The notes under the pieces are model-generated. The model saw nothing but the letters and a program-made list of their open reading frames with translations, was not told the DNA's origin and did not search any database. Source: Kitasatospora acidiphila (lineage in GTDB: Bacteria > Actinomycetota > Actinomycetes > Streptomycetales > Streptomycetaceae). From it: a stretch of 64,000 nucleotides of DNA. This document shows, one piece after another, positions 35,507 through 44,106 of this stretch. The position numbers were made by a program, and so were the translations under genes. Where the stretch lies: positions 3,010,001 to 3,074,000 of the forward strand of contig NZ_VIGB01000003.1 of NCBI RefSeq assembly GCF_006636205.1. Direction: 5' to 3'. Numbering within the stretch: position 1 is the stretch's first letter; every line of letters starts with the position of its first letter.

Positions 35507-37227
35507 CGGACGGCCTCCAGTTCACGCGATGCGGACGAGTCGCGGGGTTCGGACAGGTCGCGGGGCTCGGACAGGTCGCGGGGTTCCGGCAGGTCGCCGG
35601 TCCGCGGCAGCACCGGCGCCACCGTGAAGACCGCGCCCAGCGGCGCCGGGTCGAGGTCGGGCAGCGGGAACCGCACGGTGAAGACGGCCCCCGGCCCCTC
35701 GCTCACGGTGATCGAGCCGCCGTGCCGCTGCACCAGCCGGTGCACCATGGCCAGCCCCAGGCCGCGCCGGGCGGTGCCGCGATCCGGGCTGGTCGACCAA
35801 CCGTCCTCGAAGATCTTCTCGGCGGCGCCCGGCGGGATGCCCGGGCCGGTGTCGGCGACCCGCAGCAGGATCTCCCGCTCGCTCTCCAGCAGGCTCAGCC
35901 GGACCTCTCCGCCGCCCTGCCCCTGCGCCGCCTCCACGGCGTTGTCCAGCAGGTTGCCGACCACGGTGAGCAGCCGGCGCAGATGGCCGGGCTGCTCGCC
36001 GAGCCGGGAGGCCTGGTCCAGCACGATCCGCACCCCGCGCTCGGCGGCGACCGTGGCCTTGGCCACGATCAGTCCCACCAGCAGCGGGTTGGCGATCCGG
36101 TCGCGGACCTCCTCGGCCATCGGCTCACCGGCCCGGCCCAGCTCCGTCGCGTACTCCAGTGCGGCCTCGTGCTCGCCGAGCTCCAGCAGGCCGGCCAGGG
36201 TGTGCAGGCGGTTGGCGAACTCGTGCTGCTGCGCCCGGAGTGCGTCGGTCAGCCCGCGCACCGAGTCCAACTCGCGGAGCAGGCCGACGAGTTCGGTGCG
36301 GTCCCGGACGGTCACCACCGCGCCCAGTTCACGGCCGTGCAGGATCACCGGCATCCGGTTGACGGCCAGGCAGTGGCTGTCGGTCAGCACCGTCAGGTCG
36401 GTGCCGGTCAGCGTGCCGTCCAGGGCCCGGCGCAGCCGGCCGTCCGGGAGCAACTGGTCCAGCCGGGAGCCGAGCGCGGTGCCAAGGCCGAGCAGCCGGC
36501 GGGCCTCGCCGTTGACCACGGTGACCCTGCCGGCCGGGTCGAAGGCGAGCACGCCCTCCTTGATGCCGTGCAGCATCGCCTCGCGGTCCTGCAGCAGGCC
36601 GGCGATCTCCTCCAGTTCCAGGCCGAAGGTGGAGCGCTTGAGTCGGCGGGCCAGCACGTAGGAGGCGATGGCGCCGACCGCGAGGGCGGTCGCGGCGAAC
36701 AGCGCGAAGGTGGACAGCTCATGGCGCAGCTGGCCGAGCACGTCCTTCTCCGGGATGCCGACCGAGACCTCGCCGATCACCGCTCCGGTCGGGCCGAGCA
36801 GCGGGGCCTTGGCGTTGGCGGAGCGGCCGGTGTCTCCGTTGTCCAGGCCGATGGTGGGCTGTCCGTCCAGCACCGCGAGGGGCTCGGAGACCTTCCGGCC
36901 GATCAGCTCCGGGTGCGGGTGGGAGTGCCGGATCCCGTCGAGGTCGATCACCACCACGTAGCTGGCCTTGGCGGAGTCCTTGATCCGGTCGGCGGCGGCC
37001 TGCACCGTGCCGGCGGCGTCGCCGTTCGCCATGGCCGCGCGGATCGCCGGATCCTGCGCGGTGACCTGGGCGATGGCCAGTGCCCGCCGCTCGTACTCGC
37101 GGTCGAGCTCGCCGCGCTGGGCGTAGGCGAGCAGCACGAAGCCGATGGCGCTGGTGATGGCGAGGATGATCAGCTGGCTGACCAGGATCCGGGCCGACAG
37201 CTTCCGGCCCTGCCCGCGTCGGACCAT
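35503..37227 (-). CDS. CitA/DcuS-type sensor histidine kinase
   Basis: A 574-residue membrane kinase. TM1 at about 13-33 (LVSQLIILAITSAIGFVLLA), an extracellular PDC/CitA-type sensor (YVVVIDLDGIRHSHPHPELIG), TM2 (FALFAATALAVGAIASYVLA), a PAS domain (GVLAFDPAGRVTVVNGEARR), the phosphoacceptor box AQQHEFANRLHTLAGLLE, and HATPase_c (LLDNAVEAAQ, RRGLGLAMVHR). The C-terminus ends in an EPRDLS triplet repeat. ATG 37227 with GGAGGT is chosen over the earlier ATG 37269. It is divergent from the ABC importer genes, which it may control. Confidence 0.88.
   Translation of the reverse strand: MVRRGQGRKLSARILVSQLIILAITSAIGFVLLAYAQRGELDREYERRALAIAQVTAQDPAIRAAMANGDAAGTVQAAADRIKDSAKASYVVVIDLDGIRHSHPHPELIGRKVSEPLAVLDGQPTIGLDNGDTGRSANAKAPLLGPTGAVIGEVSVGIPEKDVLGQLRHELSTFALFAATALAVGAIASYVLARRLKRSTFGLELEEIAGLLQDREAMLHGIKEGVLAFDPAGRVTVVNGEARRLLGLGTALGSRLDQLLPDGRLRRALDGTLTGTDLTVLTDSHCLAVNRMPVILHGRELGAVVTVRDRTELVGLLRELDSVRGLTDALRAQQHEFANRLHTLAGLLELGEHEAALEYATELGRAGEPMAEEVRDRIANPLLVGLIVAKATVAAERGVRIVLDQASRLGEQPGHLRRLLTVVGNLLDNAVEAAQGQGGGEVRLSLLESEREILLRVADTGPGIPPGAAEKIFEDGWSTSPDRGTARRGLGLAMVHRLVQRHGGSITVSEGPGAVFTVRFPLPDLDPAPLGAVFTVAPVLPRTGDLPEPRDLSEPRDLSEPRDSSASRELEAVR
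35541..35594 (-). repeat. Three 18-bp repeats in the kinase C-terminus
   Basis: Units at 35541, 35559 and 35577 differ at only a few bases and encode the EPRDLS hexapeptide at the kinase C-terminus. Confidence 0.8.
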
Positions 37228-37468
37228 CCGGCCCACCTCCGTTTTCCTCGGTACCCGCTGGTCCCCCATCGCTGCCGCGTCCCGGAAGTGTGCCTGCTCC
37301 GCCCGGCTTTGCCCACCCCCTGGGCCGTGCGCAGAACGAGCAGAAGTCGGCGGAACGCGGGGAAGTCGCAGAACGCTCGCAAGACTCCCGGCCACACGGG
37401 GGCCGGTCCTACCGTCTGCTCACCCCACGAAACACCCCCGAAACACGATGGGAGAGGAGACGGTGTCG

Positions 37469-38329
37469 ATGGCTGTGCGAAGCGGCACCGCGGCGAGCCC
37501 GGCCACCGGCCGGACCGACCGCGCGGACGCCCGGATCGAGCTCTCGGGCGTCACCAAGCGCTTTCTGACCCCGAGCGGCGAGGCGTTCACGGCGATCCGG
37601 GATGTGACCTTCGAGGTCGAACCCGGCCAGTTCTGCGCGGTGGTCGGACCCACCGGCTGCGGAAAGTCCACCACGCTGAGCCTGGTCTCCGGGCTGGACC
37701 GGCCCAGCGAGGGCACGGTGCGGGTCGGCGGCCGGGAGGTCGACGGCATCACCGAGGGCATCAGCTTCATGTTCCAGGCGGACGCGCTGCTGCCCTGGAA
37801 GACGGTGCTCGGCAATGTCGCGATGGGCCCGATGTTCCGGGGCGCGGCGAAGAAGCAGGCGCTGGCCTCGGCGCGGGACTGGCTGCGCCGGGTGGGCCTG
37901 GCCGGGTTCGAGGACCACCACCCGCACCAGCTCTCCGGCGGCATGCGCAAGCGGGTGGCGATGGCCGCGGCACTGATCAACGAGCCGAAGATCCTGCTGA
38001 TGGACGAGCCCTTCGGGGCGCTGGACGTGCAGACCAAGGCGATCATGTCGAACGAACTGATCGGCCTGTGGGAGCAGTTGCGCCCGTCGGTCGTCTTCAT
38101 CACCCATGACCTGGAGGAGGCCGTCGCGCTGGCCGACCGGGTGGTGGTGATGACCTCGGGTCCGGGTTCGGTGAAGGCGGTCTACGACATCGACCTGCCC
38201 CGGCCGCGCGGCTCGGTGCAGGACATCCGGTTCCAGCCGCGGTTCCTCGAACTCCACCACCAGATCTGGGCGTCGCTGCGCGAAGAGGTCGAGCGCGCCT
38301 ATGCACGCACGACGGGAGAGACCTCATGA
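37469..38329 (+). CDS. ABC importer ATP-binding protein (nitrate/sulfonate type)
   Basis: A 286-residue ATPase of the NitT/TauT (SsuB/TauB) family. Walker A is VGPTGCGKSTT, Q-loop FMFQADALLPWKTVLGN, signature QLSGGMRKRV, Walker B LLMDEPFGALD, then VFITHDLEEAVALADRV. ATG 37469 follows AGGAG at good distance; ATG 37448 is in frame upstream. The stop TGA overlaps the ATG of a 26-codon mini-ORF that leads into the permease gene. It energises uptake with the permease and lipoprotein downstream. Confidence 0.92.
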   Translation: MAVRSGTAASPATGRTDRADARIELSGVTKRFLTPSGEAFTAIRDVTFEVEPGQFCAVVGPTGCGKSTTLSLVSGLDRPSEGTVRVGGREVDGITEGISFMFQADALLPWKTVLGNVAMGPMFRGAAKKQALASARDWLRRVGLAGFEDHHPHQLSGGMRKRVAMAAALINEPKILLMDEPFGALDVQTKAIMSNELIGLWEQLRPSVVFITHDLEEAVALADRVVVMTSGPGSVKAVYDIDLPRPRGSVQDIRFQPRFLELHHQIWASLREEVERAYARTTGETS

Positions 38330-38406
38330 GCGAGCGCAGCGAGATCATCATCAGAAGGTGCGCGTGGGCGAATGCCTCCGCCGAGCTCTGCGAGGTGGGC
38401 GCATGA
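38326..38406 (+). CDS. 26-codon intercistronic mini-ORF, coupled on both sides
   Basis: ATG at 38326 overlaps the stop of the ATPase gene (ATGA). The TGA at 38404-38406 overlaps the ATG of the permease gene (ATGA at 38403-38406). The predicted peptide begins MSERSEIIIRRCAWANASAE and ends LCEVGA. Nothing else separates the two transporter genes, so a ribosome could pass through all three frames by coupling. I recall similar short MSERSE-type sequences between genes of other actinobacteria, which suggests a dispersed intercistronic repeat rather than a unique gene. Function of the peptide, if any, unknown. Confidence 0.5.
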   Translation: MSERSEIIIRRCAWANASAELCEVGA

Positions 38407-39286
38407 GCACCGTGTCCGACGCGGCGCCGGTCACCGAGCAGCCGACCGGCAAGCGCGCCACCGCGCCCGGAGTGCGGCTGGTGCGGCGGCGCAAGCTGCT
38501 GGTGCTGGCGGCCCGGCTCGGGGTGGCCGTGCTGGCCATCGGCGGTTGGCAACTGGTCACCACGATCGGCTGGTTGGACCCGTTCTTCTTCGGGCAGCCG
38601 AGCGGGATCGCCAGTCGGCTCGGCGACTTCTTCAGCCAGGGCGACCAGGCCACCGAGTTCGGCTCGTTCTGGCCCAGATCGCGACCACCTTGCGGGAGGC
38701 GGTGCTCGGCTTCGCGCTGGGCGCGGTGGCCGGGGTGGTGTTCGGGGTGGCACTGGGGCAGAACCGGTTCCTGGCCGAGGTGTTCGGCCCGTACATCAAG
38801 ATCGTGAACGCGATTCCGCGCATCGTGCTCGGCTCGATCTTCGTGGTCGCCTTCGGGATCGGCGAGACGCCCAAGGTGCTGCTGGCGGCGGTGCTGGTGT
38901 TCTTCGTGGTCTTCTTCAACGCCTTCCAGGGCGTGCGCGAGGTGGACCGGAACATCCTGGCCAACGCCCGGGTGCTGGGCGCCTCTCCGCTGCAGATCGT
39001 CCGCCATGTGGTGGTGCCGTCGGCGCTCACCTGGATCATCGCCAGCCTGCACACCGCCTTCGGGTTCGCCATCGTCGGCGCGCTGGTCGGCGAGGTGCTC
39101 GGGGCCCAGAGCGGGCTCGGCCTGGTGATCAAGACGGCGCAGAACAACTTCGACCCCAACGGGGTGTTCGCCACCATGGCGGTGATCGCGGTGATCGCGC
39201 TGACCGCCGAGTGGCTGATCACCCGACTGGAGCGGCGGCTGCTCTCCTGGCGTCCGCCGGCTTCCTCGGAGAGCCCGGCCATCTGA
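38403..39286 (+). CDS. ABC importer permease (NitT/TauT type), one apparent frameshift
   Basis: Inner-membrane permease of the same importer. ATG 38403 begins with a hydrophilic N-terminus, TM1 (LVLAARLGVAVLAIGGWQLV) and PFFFGQPSGIASRLGDFF. At 38671-38675 (TGGCCC) the frame shifts. From there the continuing frame gives QIATTLREAVLGFALGAVAG, the EAA loop (REVDRNILANARVLGASPLQ) and TM helices to 39286. One missing base explains the break. When repaired it is about 295 residues, normal for SsuC/TauC. Confidence 0.88.
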
Positions 39287-39357
39287 CCGCGGCCGCCCAC
39301 CCCCGCGGCGCTCCCCCTCCCCCACCCCCGCAGTGCTTCGAAAGGAACGTGGCAGCC

Positions 39358-40437
39358 ATGCTCACGCGGACCCTCACCCGCTCCCTGGCCGGCGCCCTGG
39401 CACTCGCCGCCGGCCTCGGCCTCACCGCCTGCTCCAGCTCCGGCGGTTCCGCCGGCGGCGAGCCGACCGTCAAGCTGATGGTCGGCGGCATCGACAAGCA
39501 GATCTACCTGCCGTACCAACTCGCCCAGCAGCTCGGCTTCTACCAGAAGTACGGCGTGAAGGTGGTGCTCAGCACCGAGACCGACGGCGGGGTCGGCGCG
39601 GAGGACGCGATGGCCTCCGGCCAGGTCGACATGGCCGGTGCCTGGTACGTGCACACCATCGACTTCCAGGTGAAGGGGAAGGCGGTGGAGGACATCGTCA
39701 ACCTCTCGGGTGCGCCCGGCGAACGTGAGATGTGCACCACCAAGAGCGGGGTCCACTCGGCGGCCGACTTCGCGGGCAAGACGGTGGGCGTCACCGACCT
39801 CGGCTCGGGCACCGACACCCTCACCCAGTTCCTGGCCGGGCAGAGCAATCTGAAGACCGACCAGTACAGCCGGATCGGGGTCGGCGCCGGGTCCACCGCG
39901 GTCGCGGCACTGCAGAACGGCAAGGCCGCCTGCGTGATGACGACCCAGCCGACCGTGACGGCCATCCAGAAGAAGAACCTCGGCTACTCGGCGATCGACC
40001 TGGCCACCACCGACGGTGCCAAGCAGGCGATGGGCGGCACCTGGCCGTCGGCCGGCGTGCTGGCCAAGACCGACTGGGTCAACTCGCACAAGGACGCCGC
40101 GCAGCGGGTGGTCAACGCCCTGGTCGCCACCATGCACTGGATCGACACGCACTCGGCCGCCGACATCGCGGGCGCCCTGCCGTCGAGCTTCGTCTCCAAC
40201 GGGACCGTCACCAAGGACGACTACATCAGCGCGCTGACCCAGGACAAGGGCCAGTTCCTGCCGGACGGGCTGATGCCGGCCAGCGGTCCGAAGACGGTGC
40301 TGGCGACCGAGAAGCTGGTCGGGGTGAAGACCGACCAGGTCAACCTGGGCACCACCTTCACCAATGAGTTCGCGATCGCGGCCAACAAGACCGAGGGGTT
40401 CACCACCACCACGACCCCGGCCGACTCCAACGGCTGA
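39358..40437 (+). CDS. ABC importer substrate-binding lipoprotein
   Basis: A 359-residue NMT1/SsuA-type periplasmic-binding-fold lipoprotein. Signal peptide with lipobox LTAC, lipidated C25. The domain begins VKLMVGGIDKQIYLPYQLAQ and contains QLGFYQKYGVKVVL and LGSGTDTLTQF, typical of nitrate/sulfonate/thiamine-precursor-type binders. ATG 39358 follows AAAGGA. Ligand unknown: alkylsulfonates, aromatic acids or pyrimidine precursors are all possible for the family. Confidence 0.9.
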   Translation: MLTRTLTRSLAGALALAAGLGLTACSSSGGSAGGEPTVKLMVGGIDKQIYLPYQLAQQLGFYQKYGVKVVLSTETDGGVGAEDAMASGQVDMAGAWYVHTIDFQVKGKAVEDIVNLSGAPGEREMCTTKSGVHSAADFAGKTVGVTDLGSGTDTLTQFLAGQSNLKTDQYSRIGVGAGSTAVAALQNGKAACVMTTQPTVTAIQKKNLGYSAIDLATTDGAKQAMGGTWPSAGVLAKTDWVNSHKDAAQRVVNALVATMHWIDTHSAADIAGALPSSFVSNGTVTKDDYISALTQDKGQFLPDGLMPASGPKTVLATEKLVGVKTDQVNLGTTFTNEFAIAANKTEGFTTTTTPADSNG

Positions 40438-40525
40438 CCGCCGGCACGGAGTCGCACTGAACGCCGTGGACCCCGGACGCGCCCCACCGCGCCCGGGGTC
40501 CGCGGTCACACCGGTCGGCCCGCGG

Positions 40526-42208
40526 TCAGACCGCGCCGGCTCCGGTGAGCGAACGGACCTCCAGCTCCGCGAACTTGTCCGGGTCCGCCTTCTCCTCGCC
40601 GCTGACGGTGCCGATCCAGCCGAGCAGGAAGCCCAGCGGGATCGAGACCAGGCCCGGGTTCTCCAGTGGGAACCAATGGAAGTCCACCCCGGGGAACATC
40701 GCGGTCCTGGCGCCGGAGACCACCGGCGAGAAGAACACCAGCACCAGCGCCGGCACCAGGCCGCCGTAGGTCGCCCAGCAGGCACCGCGGGTGGTGAACC
40801 GGCGCCAGAACAGGTTGTAGACCAGGGTCGGCAGGTTCGCCGAGGCGGCCACCGCGAAGGCCAGCGAGACCAGGAAGGCCACGTTGAGCCGCTGCGCGTA
40901 GAGGCTCAGCACGATCGCCAGGCCCCCGATCAGCACGGCCGCGATGCGCGCCATCACCACTTCTTGACGCTCCGTCACCGGCAGCTTGTTCCGACTGCGG
41001 AAGGCCTGGGCGTAGAGGTCATGGGCGAACGAGACCGAGGAGGCCAGGGTCAGACCGGCCACCACCGCGAGGATGGTGGCGAAGGCGATGGCCGAGGTGA
41101 CGGCGAAGAACAGGGTGCCGCCGGTGCTGCCCTCACCGCCGCCCAGGTTGAGCGCGAGCAGCGGAACGGCCGTGTTGCCCGCCGGGTTGGCGGTCTTGAC
41201 GGCCCTCGCGCCGACCAGCGCGGTGGCTCCCAGGCCCAGCACGACGGTCATCAGGTAGAAGCAGCCCACCATGCCGATCGCCCAGATCACGGAGCGCCGG
41301 GCGGCCCGGGCGGTGGGCACGGTGTAGAAGCGGGACAGGATGTGCGGCAGGCCGGCGGTGCCCAGCACCAAGGCCATGCCGAGGCTGACGAAGTCCAGCC
41401 GGCTGGTGGTCGACTCGCCGTACAGCAGGCCGGGCTCCAGGTAGCGGTCCCCGGCCGGGCTGCCGTGGGCGGCGGTCTGCATCAGGTCGGCCAGGTTGAA
41501 GTGGAACCGGACCAGCACCCAGGCGGTGAGCAGCACCGCGCCGGTCATCAGCATCAGCGCCTTGACGATCTGGATCCAGGTGGTGGCCCGCATGCCGCCG
41601 ACCGTGACGTAGATGATCATCAGACCGCCGACCGCGACGATGGTCCAGGTCTTGGCGGCCGCGCCGGTGGTGCCGAGCAGCAGGGCGACCAGGCTGCCGG
41701 CGCCGACCATCTGGGCGATCAGGTAGAGCAGGGTGACCACCACGCTGGCGGTGCCGGCGGCGGCCCGCACCGGACGCTGGCGCATCCGGGTGGCCAGCAC
41801 GTCGGCCAGGGTGTAGCGGCCGGTGTTGCGCACCAGCTCGGCCACCCACATCAGCACCACCAGCCAGGCGACCAGGAAGCCGATGCTGTAGAGCATGCCG
41901 TCGTAGCCGTAGAGGGCGATCAGCCCGGTGACGCCGAGGAAGGAGGCGGCGGACAGGTAGTCCCCGGAGAGCGCGATGCCGTTCTGGAACGGGCCGAAGT
42001 CGCGACCGCCGGTGTAGAAGTCCTCCGCCGCCTGGCCGCGTCGGCCCACCCAGAGGGTGATCGCCAGGGTCATCACGACCACCAGCGCGAAGAGCACGAC
42101 GGCCAGGTTGTGGTGCGACCCGTCGACCGAGGGCTGGGTGTGCGGGAAGGGCGGCAGCACGGTGGCAAGCGGGGTACCGGAGCCGCTGAACTGAGGAAGT
42201 TGGTTCAT
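40526..42208 (-). CDS. actP: Cation/acetate symporter (SSS family)
   Basis: Sodium:solute symporter of 560 residues related to ActP, importing acetate or another short monocarboxylate with a cation. Family signs: AEDFYTGGRDFGPFQNGIAL with SGDYLSAASFLG after it, AQMVGAGSLVALL, GMALVLGTAGLPHIL, and about 13 hydrophobic helices. The start codon overlaps the end of the DUF485 gene by 4 bp, as in other yjcH-actP pairs. Confidence 0.9.
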   Translation of the reverse strand: MNQLPQFSGSGTPLATVLPPFPHTQPSVDGSHHNLAVVLFALVVVMTLAITLWVGRRGQAAEDFYTGGRDFGPFQNGIALSGDYLSAASFLGVTGLIALYGYDGMLYSIGFLVAWLVVLMWVAELVRNTGRYTLADVLATRMRQRPVRAAAGTASVVVTLLYLIAQMVGAGSLVALLLGTTGAAAKTWTIVAVGGLMIIYVTVGGMRATTWIQIVKALMLMTGAVLLTAWVLVRFHFNLADLMQTAAHGSPAGDRYLEPGLLYGESTTSRLDFVSLGMALVLGTAGLPHILSRFYTVPTARAARRSVIWAIGMVGCFYLMTVVLGLGATALVGARAVKTANPAGNTAVPLLALNLGGGEGSTGGTLFFAVTSAIAFATILAVVAGLTLASSVSFAHDLYAQAFRSRNKLPVTERQEVVMARIAAVLIGGLAIVLSLYAQRLNVAFLVSLAFAVAASANLPTLVYNLFWRRFTTRGACWATYGGLVPALVLVFFSPVVSGARTAMFPGVDFHWFPLENPGLVSIPLGFLLGWIGTVSGEEKADPDKFAELEVRSLTGAGAV

Positions 42209-43125
42209 CGAAGCTGGTCCTGAGTGTCCCAGCGCAGACCGAGAGCGGCTCGGTCACGCTTGGTGCGGGCATTGCGGGCGTAGAGCCAGGTGATCACGAA
42301 GGTGGAGGCGAACTGCAGGAGCCCCAGCAGCCAGGCCACGCTGAACGGGCCGGCCAACTGAGTGCGCATCAGACCGGGGGCCGCCGCCAGGACGGTGACG
42401 TAGAACAGGTACCAGCAGACGAAGGCCGCGGTGGCGGGGAAGACGAAGCGGCGGTGGCTGCGCCGGATCTCCTGGAACGCCTGGCTCTGCTGGACCTCCC
42501 GGTAGACCTCGGCGGCCACCGGGTCCTGTTCCCGATCCTCCGAGAGGCTGCCCGGCGAACCCGGCACCCCGCTCGGGCGCTGGGCCGGGATCGCCGAGGT
42601 GGTCCCGGTGGACTCGGCGGACTCGGTGGACAGCACCGACCGGGCGGATTCGTCCGGCTCGGCGAAGACCGTCGAACCGGTCCGCTGCGATCTACCTCCG
42701 GTCGGGCGGCCGGTGGTCTGGGCGGTCAGCGGCGAGTCCGGACGGGTGGCCGGCGAACCGGACTCATGAAGGGACTCGTGCCTGAGCTCGTGAGCGGACT
42801 CATGAAGGGACTCGTGAAGGGAGTCGTGCATGAGCTCTCGAATGGGCTCGCGCATGAACTTGTGCATGAGCTCATCAATGGGCTCATGAATGGGCTCGTT
42901 AACGGGCTCCCCGGGGAAGCCGGAGGACCGTTGATCGGTTTCTTCGGAACCGATCGCGCCGGAGCCCGACCACCAGTCGAACTCTTGCCCCTGCCGGGGC
43001 GGACGACCGGCCGATCCGGTGACTTCGTGCTGTGCCAATGCTGCTCCTGGCCCGGGATGCGCCACCGAGCGGTGGGCGTAGGTATCGGCACCGGGCACTC
43101 CGGACGACCCGCCCCGAAGATCCAT
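42205..43125 (-). CDS. DUF485 membrane protein with N-terminal tetrapeptide repeats
   Basis: The C-terminal about 100 residues form a DUF485 (YjcH-like) domain: FQEIRRSHRRFVFPATAAFV, a first TM helix, then GPFSVAWLLGLLQFASTFVI and WLYARNARTKRDR. DUF485 proteins accompany acetate symporters. The 200 residues before it are unusual: a low-complexity segment at 72-123 made of thirteen tetrapeptides (HEPI, DELM, HESL and the like) and a Ser/Thr-rich stretch. Typical DUF485 proteins are about 100-150 residues, so the extension is lineage-specific. Confidence 0.85.
   Translation of the reverse strand: MDLRGGSSGVPGADTYAHRSVAHPGPGAALAQHEVTGSAGRPPRQGQEFDWWSGSGAIGSEETDQRSSGFPGEPVNEPIHEPIDELMHKFMREPIRELMHDSLHESLHESAHELRHESLHESGSPATRPDSPLTAQTTGRPTGGRSQRTGSTVFAEPDESARSVLSTESAESTGTTSAIPAQRPSGVPGSPGSLSEDREQDPVAAEVYREVQQSQAFQEIRRSHRRFVFPATAAFVCWYLFYVTVLAAAPGLMRTQLAGPFSVAWLLGLLQFASTFVITWLYARNARTKRDRAALGLRWDTQDQLR
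42757..42912 (-). repeat. Thirteen-copy 12-bp tandem repeat in the DUF485 gene
   Basis: Degenerate 12-bp units (plus-strand forms such as AAGGGACTCGTG, AATGGGCTCATG) run 156 bp in frame. On the minus strand they encode x-E-x-[L/I/M] tetrapeptides, residues 72-123. Confidence 0.92.
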
Positions 43126-43218
43126 TCGGCGTACCGACGGCGCCCTGACGGAACCATGATGTCGTGCCAGAAAGCAAAAACCGGCATTCAGGCAGGCTAT
43201 TCACTCGATGTAGTGAGC

Positions 43219-44094
43219 CTAGTCCGCCCACGAACTCCGAGAAATGCCGTGGCGGAATGCATAACTGACCGCCTGTGCCCGATCTCGCACGGCAGTCTTG
43301 GCAAATAGGTTGTTGATATGCGTTTTTACCGTGGCCGGACTGACGAATAGCGCGGCGGCGATCTCCGCATTCGACAGACCGTCGGCGATCAAGGCCAGGA
43401 CCTCTGCCTCACGGACCGTCAGCCCGTCCGGGAGCGCGCCCTGTTGGAACGCCGGACCCGCCGGAGCCGCAGCACCGGCGGGCGCGGCCGACCCGCTGCT
43501 CGGAGGCGTCGAAGGCCCGGCGGCGGGGTGCGGCGTCCCCCGCCCGGGGGCCGGGTGCGCCGGGTCGGGCGCGGGTCCGGCCGAGCCGCTCGGCGCAGCG
43601 GTGCCGGGCGGTGCGGAGAACCGCTCCAGCAGCCGCAGTTGGACCTGCGGGGAGAGGCCGGCCGCACCAGCCCGGACGTCCGCGATCGCCCGGGCGATCT
43701 CCTCGGCTCCGGCGTCCTTGGTCAGGTAGCCGCGGGCGCCCGCCTGGAGCGCGGGGAAGAGCGAGTCGTCGTCGGCGTAGGTGGTCAGCACCACGACATC
43801 GGTGCCCGGGTGCTCGGCACGGATCCGGCGGGTCGCGGCCACACCGTCGCAGCGCGGCATCCGAAGGTCCATCAGCACGACGTCCGGAGCGAGTTCGGCG
43901 ACCAGGCGCACCGCTTCCTCACCGTCCGCGGCGGCGCCTACCACCTCGATCCCCGGCAGCAGTCCGAGCAGCATCACGATGCCCTCGCGCACCACGGTCT
44001 GGTCGTCCGCAACCACCACCCTGGTCGCCGGCCCTGCCGTGCCCGGGTCACGCCCCCGCCCTGCTCGGTCATAGCTCCGCCCCGTTCCCTTCAA
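43219..44094 (-). CDS. NarL/LuxR-type response regulator
   Basis: A 291-residue regulator. Receiver with D76 (DVVLMDLRMP) and GYLTKDAG containing the conserved Lys; LuxR helix-turn-helix at the C-terminus (LTVREAEVLALIADGLSNAE, then SPATVKTHINNLF). The linker between them is about 60 residues of Pro/Gly/Ala/Ser, several times longer than in typical NarL proteins. It follows the kinase gene with a 12-bp gap. Confidence 0.9.
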   Translation of the reverse strand: MKGTGRSYDRAGRGRDPGTAGPATRVVVADDQTVVREGIVMLLGLLPGIEVVGAAADGEEAVRLVAELAPDVVLMDLRMPRCDGVAATRRIRAEHPGTDVVVLTTYADDDSLFPALQAGARGYLTKDAGAEEIARAIADVRAGAAGLSPQVQLRLLERFSAPPGTAAPSGSAGPAPDPAHPAPGRGTPHPAAGPSTPPSSGSAAPAGAAAPAGPAFQQGALPDGLTVREAEVLALIADGLSNAEIAAALFVSPATVKTHINNLFAKTAVRDRAQAVSYAFRHGISRSSWAD

Positions 44095-44106
44095 CCGATC
44101 AACCGC

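Noticed and set aside
42757..42912. CRISPR-like array
   Set aside because: The 12-bp units are directly adjacent without spacers and lie in frame within a coding gene. The same holds for repeats at 33942, 35541 and 54156.
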